Assembly (NCBI GenBank): GCA_902785425.1
Contig: CACZYP010000023.1
Location: 1,275 to 63,603, forward strand
Reading direction: 5' to 3'
DNA length: 62,329 nucleotides
DNA from: an uncultured Ruminococcus sp.
GTDB taxonomy: Bacteria > Bacillota > Clostridia > Oscillospirales > Acutalibacteraceae
In this document: positions 27,936-34,259 of the stretch, piece after piece
Position numbering within the stretch: the stretch's first letter is position 1
How the letters are laid out: every line of letters begins with the position of its first letter
Notes under the pieces: generated by a model
Databases searched by the model: none
Told to the model about the DNA's origin: nothing
Seen by the model: the letters and a program-made list of their open reading frames with translations, nothing else
Made by a program: the position numbers and the translations under genes

Positions 27936-28670
27936 TCAGAATCCCTTTACGAAATCAAGACCATAGTTCTCGCCGAAGTTGTTAGCCCAGTATGTCTGAC
28001 CGTTTACCTGGTAGCATACAGCGTACTCAACATCTTCCGTGTTCTCATAGCCAAGAGAAAGAGATGTGCTCCAGTTCTCTGTGCCGTCATCGTTTGTGCT
28101 CTGATATGTGAGGGGCTGATCTGCATATGTGTTCCAGCCGTCTGTTGTGTATCTTACGAATACGTTCTTTGCGTAAGCATAGTTCTGGAGACGCGCATTT
28201 ACTCTGTTAGCGCCGCCTACGAAACCGTAGTTTCTGAAAAGAGCGATGGGAGCAGTGCCGAGGCCTGTGCCTGTGTAATCATTGCCGTTGTTGTTATCCC
28301 AGTATGTAACACCGTCTGCTACATACTTGATGCAGAACTGATGAACGTTAGTTGTGAAAGATGCTTTCCAGATCTTGGAACCATCGTCGAGTGTTGTTAC
28401 GTACTCAGCCTCAGCATCGTACCAGTTGTCCTGTTCACCGATAAAGTAATCGTAGTGAACATATACTTCCTGATCTGCTGCGCTGTCGTTCGTCTTAACG
28501 AAAACCTCGTATGTGCTCGAACCGTGCCAAGCCCATGTCTCGTCAGCGTAGTAAAGGCTTACTCTGTCTGTTGCAGCGTCAGCTGTTGTTGCACCTGCGA
28601 TGCAGAAAACGCTGAGCATCATCGCAATTGCAGCGAAGATCGATGTGATTCTCTTAGTTGTCTTTTTCAT
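27936..28670 (-). CDS. Secreted tandem CBM21-like protein, copy 6
   Basis: 244 residues: signal peptide ending near TTADAA, then two domains of about 100 residues. Domain 1 ends YWDNNNGNDY. Domain 2 has VFVRYTTDGWNTY, EYAVCYQVNGQTYW and ANNFGENY. These motifs closely resemble family 21 carbohydrate-binding modules (glycogen-targeting subunits of protein phosphatase 1, Rhizopus glucoamylase), which bind starch and glycogen. No catalytic, dockerin or anchoring part is present. It is the last gene of the array, 24 bases after copy 5, with AACGGAGG before the start. Its role may be starch capture or a secreted matrix protein; binding is inferred. Confidence 0.85.
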   Translation of the reverse strand: MKKTTKRITSIFAAIAMMLSVFCIAGATTADAATDRVSLYYADETWAWHGSSTYEVFVKTNDSAADQEVYVHYDYFIGEQDNWYDAEAEYVTTLDDGSKIWKASFTTNVHQFCIKYVADGVTYWDNNNGNDYTGTGLGTAPIALFRNYGFVGGANRVNARLQNYAYAKNVFVRYTTDGWNTYADQPLTYQSTNDDGTENWSTSLSLGYENTEDVEYAVCYQVNGQTYWANNFGENYGLDFVKGF

Positions 28671-28694
28671 TTTGATTTCCTCCGTTTAGTGTTA

Positions 28695-29441
28695 TCAGTG
28701 AGCTACACAATAATTGATATCGTAGTTTGCACCAAAGTTATTAGCCCAGTATGTCTGACCGTTTACCTGATAGCAAATAGCGTACTCAAAACCATCATAG
28801 CTGCCGTTGTTATTTGCGTTTCTGATATCGATCTCTGTTGACCACTTCTCTGTGCCGTTGCTGTATGTGAGGTCATAACCGAGAGCCTTGTCTGAGTATG
28901 TGTTCCAGCCGTCTGTTGTGTATCTTACGAATACGTTCTTTACGTAAGCATAGTTCTGAAGAGTAGCGTTGATCGCAAAGTACTCTTCATTTAAAGAGTA
29001 GCCGTTCCATCTGTCAGCTTTGATCGGAGCAGAACCGAGAGTGGAGCTTGTATAGTAATTGCCGTTGTTGTCGTCCCAATATGTAACGCCGTCAGCTTCA
29101 TACTTAACGGAGAACTGATTCGGTACTGTTGTAAAAGTAGCTTTCCAGATCTTTGAGCCGTCGTCAAGTGTTGTTACATATGCAGCTTCTGCGTCAAGCC
29201 ACCCGATGATGCCTGTGTAATTGTAGTGAGCGTACACCTTCTGATCCTGTGCATTATCGTTTGTTTTGATAAACACCTCATAGGAATCATAGTGGTGAGA
29301 GTATATCTTGTTTGCATAGTAAAGGCTTACTTTGTCTGCTGCAGCGCTTGCTGTTGTTGCGCCTGCTGTGCAGAAAACGCTTATAAGGATCGCAATCGCA
29401 GCGATTACAGATGCGAATCTTGTTGTGCGTGTCTTTCTCAT
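28695..29441 (-). CDS. Secreted tandem CBM21-like protein, copy 5
   Basis: 248 residues with a complete signal peptide (MRKTRTTRFASVIAAIAIL start, cleavage near ASAA) and two CBM21-like domains. Domain 1 keeps the YWDDNNGNYY end; domain 2 keeps FVRYTTDGWNTYSDK, EYAICYQVNGQTYW and ANNFGANY. AACGGAGG precedes the ATG. Its N-terminus is the most divergent of the set, while the mature domains stay close to the others. It lies downstream of a 9-bp stem at 29484-29511 that separates it from copy 4. Confidence 0.85.
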   Translation of the reverse strand: MRKTRTTRFASVIAAIAILISVFCTAGATTASAAADKVSLYYANKIYSHHYDSYEVFIKTNDNAQDQKVYAHYNYTGIIGWLDAEAAYVTTLDDGSKIWKATFTTVPNQFSVKYEADGVTYWDDNNGNYYTSSTLGSAPIKADRWNGYSLNEEYFAINATLQNYAYVKNVFVRYTTDGWNTYSDKALGYDLTYSNGTEKWSTEIDIRNANNNGSYDGFEYAICYQVNGQTYWANNFGANYDINYCVAH

Positions 29442-29483
29442 TGTTTTCCTCCGTTTTGCTCTTGCGGATCGTATAATTATGCT

Positions 29484-29511
29484 AAGGGAAGAGCATAAGC
29501 GTTCTTCCCTT
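29484..29511 (-). repeat. Stem between CBM21-like copies 4 and 5
   Basis: AAGGGAAGA (29484-29492) pairs with TCTTCCCTT (29503-29511). No proper U-run follows on the minus strand, so it may be a weak terminator or a processing/stability stem. Confidence 0.6.
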
Positions 29512-29519
29512 GATGCCGA

Positions 29520-30194
29520 TTAATAGTAGCTTGTTGTGATCTCGTAGTTGTAGCTGTAGTTGGACTCAAAGTTGTTAGCCCAGTACTCCTGACCGTTTAC
29601 CTGATAGCATACAGCATACTCAAACTGAGAATAGTCTGTGATCTCGTCAACGGGGAAAGCAGCCCTCCATGTTTCGTAAGCGCCGTTGAAAGAAGACTTC
29701 TCATAGCTGAGGGGGATATCATGATATGTTGCCCAGTTGTCTGTTGTGTATCTTGCAAATACATTTTTCTCATAAGCAAGATTCTTAAGGTTAGCGATAA
29801 AGGCGTAATCGTAACGGTCTCTTCTCGGAACTGTTACGTTCTGAACGCCTACAGGCTGTCCTGTATAGTCGTTACCGTTGTTGTTGTCCCAGTATGTAAC
29901 ACCGTCTGCAACGTACTTGATAGCATATTTTTCGGTACCGCCGTAAGTTGCTCTCCAGATCTTGGAGCCGTCGCTGAGAGTCTTGTATAATTCAGCTTCG
30001 TAGTCAGTATGACTGAGGCTATGATGAAGATATACAGCTTCGTTCTCGGCATTGCCTGTTGTTTTGATGAATACTTCGTGAGTAAGTGAGTAAGAAGAAG
30101 CACGAACGTGGCAAACGCAGTCGGAAACGAATCTTACTCTGTCTGTGTCAGCGCTTGCGTTTGTTGCACCTGCAACGCAGATAACGCTGAGCAT
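29520..30194 (-). CDS. Tandem CBM21-like copy 4 without proper start (silent cassette or pseudogene)
   Basis: The mature part is intact: two CBM21-like domains with YWDNNNGNDY, VFARYTTDNWATY, EYAVCYQVNGQEYW and ANNFESNY. The frame reads back through a signal-peptide-like KNTKRLASIISAIAIM but meets a stop (TAA) just before it, with no ATG, GTG or TTG and no RBS. Other copies begin MTKTTKRLAS, so homology breaks right after the fourth codon. The first ATG (30194) would remove the basic N-region and half of the hydrophobic core. It may be a silent donor for recombination, a recent pseudogene, or an assembly artefact. Confidence 0.7.
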   Translation of the reverse strand: MLSVICVAGATNASADTDRVRFVSDCVCHVRASSYSLTHEVFIKTTGNAENEAVYLHHSLSHTDYEAELYKTLSDGSKIWRATYGGTEKYAIKYVADGVTYWDNNNGNDYTGQPVGVQNVTVPRRDRYDYAFIANLKNLAYEKNVFARYTTDNWATYHDIPLSYEKSSFNGAYETWRAAFPVDEITDYSQFEYAVCYQVNGQEYWANNFESNYSYNYEITTSYY

Positions 30195-30250
30195 GATCGC
30201 AATCGCAGAAATGATCGATGCGAGTCTTTTTGTATTTTTTTATATAGATA

Positions 30251-30279
30251 ATCGCTGCCGTAAAATGCATGGCAGCGAT
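30251..30279 (-). repeat. Stem between CBM21-like copies 3 and 4
   Basis: ATCGCTGCC (30251-30259) pairs with GGCAGCGAT (30271-30279). It occupies the position where copy 4 should have its RBS and start region. On the minus strand an A-rich rather than a U-rich tail follows. Confidence 0.6.
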
Positions 30280-30293
30280 CGATCTTACAATGA

Positions 30294-31013
30294 TTAGCCG
30301 CCGATTACGAAGTGCTTGTCGTAGTTTGCACCGAAGTTGTTAGCCCAGTATGTCTGGCCGTTTACCTGGTAGCAGATAGCGTACTCGAAGCCCTCTGTTG
30401 TGCCGTAATCATAGATAAGCGATTCGTCAACGGGGATAGTTGTTGTCCAAGCCTCTGTACCGTCGGCATTTGTCTTGTCGTAGGAGAGAGCCTTGTCAGC
30501 GTATGTGTTCCAGCCGTCTGTTGTGTATCTTACAAATACGTTCTTGTTGTAAGCGTAGTTCTGGAGAAGAGCGTCAATGCGGTAGTTGCCGTCATATCCG
30601 AGCCACTGATACTGATTTCTCGTTGCAACGATGGGAGCTGTGCCGATCTTTACACCCTCAGTGAAGTTGCTGCCGTTGTTGTTGTTCCAGTATTCAACAC
30701 CGTTTGCAACGTACTTGATAGCGAAACGAACATCGTTAGTTGCGAAGCCTGCTTTCCAGATCTTGGAACCGTCGTTGAGTGTTGTTACGAGTGTAGCTTC
30801 GGAATCTCTCCAAATGCCTGTGTGCTTTGAAGTAAGGTAGCGAACGCTTACAGCCTCATCGGAAGCATTGCCTCTTGTCTGGATAAGAACCTGATAAGAC
30901 GCTGAAGTTCCATTGTAATGGAAGTCGAATGTTTTGTCGATGGAGTAGAGAGCTACTCTGTCTGTGTCAGCGCTTGCGTTTGTTGCACCTGCAACGCAGA
31001 TAACGCTGAGCAT
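30294..31013 (-). CDS. Tandem CBM21-like copy 3 without proper start (silent cassette or pseudogene)
   Basis: Two intact CBM21-like domains (domain 1 ends YWNNNNGSNF; domain 2 has VFVRYTTDGWNTY, EYAICYQVNGQTYW and ANNFGANY). Upstream the frame continues as QLVIVTKRLASIISAIAIM after a TGA, so the signal peptide is homologous from TKRLAS on but has no start codon or RBS. The break is at the same place as in copy 4, and their N-terminal coding sequences are almost identical, so the two share one event. Translation from ATG 31013 would give a poor signal peptide. Confidence 0.7.
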   Translation of the reverse strand: MLSVICVAGATNASADTDRVALYSIDKTFDFHYNGTSASYQVLIQTRGNASDEAVSVRYLTSKHTGIWRDSEATLVTTLNDGSKIWKAGFATNDVRFAIKYVANGVEYWNNNNGSNFTEGVKIGTAPIVATRNQYQWLGYDGNYRIDALLQNYAYNKNVFVRYTTDGWNTYADKALSYDKTNADGTEAWTTTIPVDESLIYDYGTTEGFEYAICYQVNGQTYWANNFGANYDKHFVIGG

Positions 31014-31060
31014 GATCGCAATCGCAGAAATGATCGATGCGAGTCTTTTTGTTACAATAA

Positions 31061-31090
31061 CAAGCTGTCACAACGATTTGCGGCAGCTTG
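31061..31090 (-). repeat. Stem between CBM21-like copies 2 and 3
   Basis: CAAGCTG (31061-31067) pairs with CAGCTTG (31084-31090). It sits where the RBS and first codons of copy 3 are missing, as in the copy 3/4 spacer. Confidence 0.55.
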
Positions 31091-31106
31091 CTGCTGTACT
31101 GATTGA

Positions 31107-31910
31107 TCAGCCGTGGAGATAGTAAGTGCCGTCGTAGTTAGAACCGAGGTTGTTAGCCCAATATGTCTGACCGTTTACCTGGTAGCAGATAGCGTACTCG
31201 AAGCCCTCTGCAGCAGTGTAGATGTCGCTGTTGTAGTATCTTCCTTCTTCAACTGTAACTGTTGTATTCCAGTTCTCTGTGCCGTCAGCGTTTGTGCTGT
31301 CGTAGGAGAGAGCCTTGTCAGTGTAAGTTGCCCAGTTGTCTGTTGTGTATCTTACGAATACATTCTTGTTGTAAGCGTAGTTCTGGAGAATAGCATTGAT
31401 GGGGTACTCTTTAGTTGAACTGTAGTTATCAAAATATGTTCTTCTCTCTGCCATGATCGGAGCTGTGCCGAGTCTGGAACCGTAGTTTTCGGCTGTGCCT
31501 GCGCCGAGGTAGTCATTGCCGTTGTTGTTGTCCCAGAATACTTGTCCGTCAGCTTCATACTTGATAGCAAAACGGAAGCCTTCATTGCCGCCTGCAGCTG
31601 CTTTCCAGATCTTGGAGCCATCGTTAAGAGTTGTTACGTACTCTGCTTCTGCATCTTTCCAACCGCCTACGTAATCTTTGTAGTAGTGAACTGTTACTGC
31701 CTCGTTAGAAGCAGTGCCTCTTGTCTGAACGTAGATATCGTAATGTACATCGGAATCTTTATACATCCAGCTGTACTTAAGGTCACGATAGTAGAGCGAT
31801 ACTCTGTCTGTGTCGGCGCTTGCGTTAGTTACACCTGCAACGCAGATAACGCTGAGCATGATCGCAATTGCAGCGATGATCGATGCGAGTCTTTTTGTTG
31901 TCTTTGTCAT
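31107..31910 (-). CDS. Secreted tandem CBM21-like protein, copy 2
   Basis: 267 residues from ATG 31910 (AGGAGG 8 bases upstream; the frame extends to 31940 without an RBS). The signal peptide MTKTTKRLASIIAAIAIML is followed by cleavage near ASA. Domain 1 is longer than in its paralogues and ends FWDNNNGNDY; domain 2 has VFVRYTTDNWATYTDK, EYAICYQVNGQTYW and ANNLGSNY. Its own promoter is at 31993-32021. Transcription from here could read through copies 3-6, which have no visible promoter. Confidence 0.85.
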   Translation of the reverse strand: MTKTTKRLASIIAAIAIMLSVICVAGVTNASADTDRVSLYYRDLKYSWMYKDSDVHYDIYVQTRGTASNEAVTVHYYKDYVGGWKDAEAEYVTTLNDGSKIWKAAAGGNEGFRFAIKYEADGQVFWDNNNGNDYLGAGTAENYGSRLGTAPIMAERRTYFDNYSSTKEYPINAILQNYAYNKNVFVRYTTDNWATYTDKALSYDSTNADGTENWNTTVTVEEGRYYNSDIYTAAEGFEYAICYQVNGQTYWANNLGSNYDGTYYLHG

Positions 31911-31992
31911 TTTGTTTTCCTCCTGTTTCTTGATGATCAAGAATAATTTGTATTACACTCCGAAACAATTGTGTATCTTTGAGTGCATGTTT

Positions 31993-32021
31993 ATCTTAAC
32001 AAATATAGATTTAAAAATCAA
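31993..32021 (-). promoter_or_regulatory. Promoter of CBM21-like copy 2
   Basis: On the minus strand the -35 TTGATT (32021-32016) and -10 TAAGAT (31998-31993) are 17 bases apart. The same two hexamers and spacing precede copy 1, and the flanking 100 bases are also similar, including an upstream block on the plus strand reading TTTTGTGCAACATAG (32086-32100). The whole regulatory region was duplicated with the gene. Confidence 0.75.
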
Positions 32022-32194
32022 GATGTTTTCATCAATTAATATGAATTCAAAGCCAATGTCAATATAGACTAATCGGAGGATTACGTTTTGTGCAACATAG
32101 TAAATTTAATGTGAAAACTATCAAAACATGTCCGAAATAGTTGTTTACTTTCACTTTTGCAGCAATATCAACCATGAAAAATACCTTTAAAATG

Positions 32195-32236
32195 AAATAT
32201 ACCCGAGAAAGTATTTTCTTGTTCCCGGGTATATTT
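32195..32236 (-). terminator. Terminator after CBM21-like copy 1
   Basis: AAATATACCCG (32195-32205) pairs with CGGGTATATTT (32226-32236). The minus-strand tail is only partly U-rich, while the plus-strand tail is T-rich. The roughly 335-base gap 31911-32245 holds this and the copy 2 promoter only. Confidence 0.65.
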
Positions 32237-32245
32237 TTTCGTTAA

Positions 32246-33028
32246 TTAGTAGAGTCTGTAGTTGATGTCGTAGTTCTCGCCGAAGTTATTAGCCCAGTAC
32301 TCCTGACCGTTTACCTGATAGCAAACAGCATACTCAAACTTATCAAGGTGATAGCCGTTTGTTCTGATGCCGCTTGCATCAATATATGCTGTCCATAATT
32401 CAGTGCCGTCATCATTTGTCTCGCTGTAGGAGAGGGGTACATCTGTGTAAGTGTCCCAGCCGTCTGTTGTGAATCTTACGAATACATTCTTGTTGTAAGC
32501 GTAGTTCTGAAGAAGAGCAAAGATGGGGAAGTTGTCATAGTCGTAAGAGATATCCGAGCGTCTTCTTACAGTGATGGGAGCAACGCCGAGAGCCTCAGTG
32601 CCGTTGTAGTTGTTGCCGTTGTTGTTGTCCCAGTATGTAACGCCGTCAGCAACGTACTTGATAGCATACGAAAAGCTGATGTTGTAAGAGTAGCTTGTGA
32701 TGCATGTGTGTGCAACCTTCCAGATCTTGGAACCGTCGCTGAGTGTTGTAACGAACTCTGCTTCATGGTCATCCCAGCCGTCAGGTGTGTTGATGTTGTG
32801 GCCGTCGTTGAAGTGGATGAATACGCTCTCATCGGATGCGTTGCCTGTTGTCTTGATGTAGATGTGGTAAACCTTTGTGCCGTACTTTTCAAACTGCACG
32901 CCTGTAGAGTAAAGGCTTACCTTGTCAGTTGCAGCGCTTGCTGTTGTAGCGCCTGCAATGCACATAACGCTGAGCATGATTGCGATCGCAGTGATGATCG
33001 ATGCAATTCTCTTTGTTGTCTTTGTCAT
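32246..33028 (-). CDS. Secreted tandem CBM21-like protein, copy 1
   Basis: 260 residues with a complete signal peptide (MTKTTKRIASIITAIAIML, cleavage near ASAA) and two CBM21-like domains: domain 1 ends YWDNNNGNNY; domain 2 has VFVRFTTDGWDTY, EYAVCYQVNGQEYW and ANNFGENY. It is the first gene in transcription order and has its own promoter (33110-33138) and terminator, so it can be expressed apart from copies 2-6. GGAGG lies upstream of the ATG. Confidence 0.86.
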   Translation of the reverse strand: MTKTTKRIASIITAIAIMLSVMCIAGATTASAATDKVSLYSTGVQFEKYGTKVYHIYIKTTGNASDESVFIHFNDGHNINTPDGWDDHEAEFVTTLSDGSKIWKVAHTCITSYSYNISFSYAIKYVADGVTYWDNNNGNNYNGTEALGVAPITVRRRSDISYDYDNFPIFALLQNYAYNKNVFVRFTTDGWDTYTDVPLSYSETNDDGTELWTAYIDASGIRTNGYHLDKFEYAVCYQVNGQEYWANNFGENYDINYRLY

Positions 33029-33109
33029 TTTGTTTTCCTCCGTTTCCTGGTGAACAAGAATTATTGAAAATACATTCAGAAAACTTTATGTGATTCCGAA
33101 TGTATGCTT

Positions 33110-33138
33110 ATCTTACCAAATACCGATTGAAAAATCAA
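33110..33138 (-). promoter_or_regulatory. Promoter of CBM21-like copy 1
   Basis: On the minus strand, TTGATT (33138-33133), 17 bases, TAAGAT (33115-33110). It matches the copy 2 promoter in both boxes. The upstream block TTTTGTGCAACATAG recurs at about 33204-33218. Confidence 0.75.
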
Positions 33139-33309
33139 GATGTTTTCATTATTTAATACGAATTCTAAGCTGTTGTCAATATAGACTAATAGCGGCATTC
33201 CATTTTGTGCAACATAGTAATGATTATGTGATGGTTATCAAAACAAAAGCGCAAAATTTGGATAAAACAACAGTTGATCAGTGCTTTTTTTGTATCTGAG
33301 TGCAGACTT

Positions 33310-33338
33310 ATAGTAACAGATACACTTGCAAAAAGCAA
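33310..33338 (-). promoter_or_regulatory. Third, orphan copy of the CBM21-array promoter
   Basis: On the minus strand, TTGCTT (33338-33333), 17 bases, TACTAT (33315-33310), exactly 200 bases upstream of the copy 1 promoter. Flanking sequence resembles the other two, including TTTTGTGCAA near 33413. No gene follows before the copy 1 promoter. It may be a relic of a lost paralogue or a second promoter for copy 1. Apart from these promoters and the terminator at 33495, the gap 33029-33551 shows nothing else. Confidence 0.6.
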
Positions 33339-33494
33339 GCTTTTTCACGCAATTCAATCAATTTCTGTTGTTTGGTTATAATTAACATAATCATAGTTGT
33401 TATTTTGTGCAATACAACAACAACCGGAGTGATGATCTCTAAAAATATTTCGGATAATTGTTTATAATAACAATGCTGTGCGCTAAGTATAACA

Positions 33495-33537
33495 AAACAA
33501 AAACCGCATTCCGGCAGATAAAGCCGAAATGCGGTTT
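33495..33537 (-). terminator. Terminator of the McrB/SipW minus operon
   Basis: AAACCGCATTCCGGC (33501-33515) pairs with GCCGAAATGCGGTTT (33523-33537) with one mismatch. On the minus strand a T-rich tail (TTTTTGTTTTG) follows. Confidence 0.87.
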
Positions 33538-33551
33538 AGCTTATCATCGAT

Positions 33552-33788
33552 CTATTTCAGAGATTTCAGTTTCTTCTGAAGCTCTATCATATGGTTACGG
33601 CAGGCAGTGATCTCGCCTGTGTATTTGTTGAACCACTCAACGTCGTTCTGATCGGGCGTAGACTGCATGAGCACCGCCTGAACAAGTACCGACTGCGATC
33701 TCGATCTCCTTCGTTCGATCTCGGTGATCGTATCAAGGCAGATCTTGATCTCTCTTTTTAACTTGCGCTTTTCAAAAAAGTTTGCCAT
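33552..33788 (-). CDS. Small charged helical protein, unknown
   Basis: About 78 residues, not recognised. It is predicted to be mostly helical: basic N-terminus (FFEKRKLKREIK), then ERRRSRSQS, and a C-terminal heptad-like MIELQKKLKSL. There is no membrane segment. GTG 33797 is in frame, but AGGTGA at the upstream stop fits ATG 33788. It is the last gene of the minus operon, starting at the stop of the preceding gene, so it is probably a small cytosolic partner of the system. Confidence 0.7.
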   Translation of the reverse strand: MANFFEKRKLKREIKICLDTITEIERRRSRSQSVLVQAVLMQSTPDQNDVEWFNKYTGEITACRNHMIELQKKLKSLK

Positions 33789-33797
33789 ATCAATCAC

Positions 33798-34259
33798 CTA
33801 AAATCCTTTCTTGTCAACGGAATCAACTATCTCTGCTGCTTCATCATAGCCTTTGTCCAGGTTCTCGCTCATATCCGAAACGGCTGTTCTTACGTCGTTC
33901 AAACGGGCTGTATCCTGCATCTGCTCGGGGTATTTAAGAAAGCATGTATACAGCTCGTTGATCGTACGCTTCTGGTCTTCCGTCATGTCGTTGAGCAAAA
34001 ACGCAAACGCATTTGCATTGCTCAGATCCGTTATGATTCGCCTGTAACGAAGCGGCAGATCACCTTCCGCATTGAGATATGAGTCGATCGAAGCATCGGT
34101 GTTCGAGAGATACGTATTGAACTGTGTACGGTATGTCTCCTGAACTCTGTGAGTTTCATCGATATAGAGTCCGATAAAGACCAGAAGTGCAGCAATAGTT
34201 ATCGCAAGCAGGAATCTTGTGACAAACATATGCTGTTTTATGAGACGTTCCTGGGTCAT
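33798..34259 (-). CDS. Single-pass membrane protein, unknown
   Basis: 153 residues, not recognised. One membrane helix (about 13-32; FLLAITIAALLVFIGLYI) near the N-terminus is followed by an acidic, probably helical extracytoplasmic domain, starting near THRVQETYRTQF. Its ATG overlaps the stop of the 1021-residue fusion gene by 4 bases, so it is translationally coupled to it. The topology suggests an accessory subunit next to the peptidase/ATPase complex. Confidence 0.75.
   Translation of the reverse strand: MTQERLIKQHMFVTRFLLAITIAALLVFIGLYIDETHRVQETYRTQFNTYLSNTDASIDSYLNAEGDLPLRYRRIITDLSNANAFAFLLNDMTEDQKRTINELYTCFLKYPEQMQDTARLNDVRTAVSDMSENLDKGYDEAAEIVDSVDKKGF

Noticed and set aside
28341-31946. 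Plus-strand frames opposite the CBM21-like genes
   Set aside because: They recur in every copy as the antisense of conserved domains (Cys/Val-rich) and have no RBS.
27936-33028. CRISPR or other short-repeat array
   Set aside because: The repeated segments are conserved coding domains of unequal length, not uniform direct repeats with spacers.
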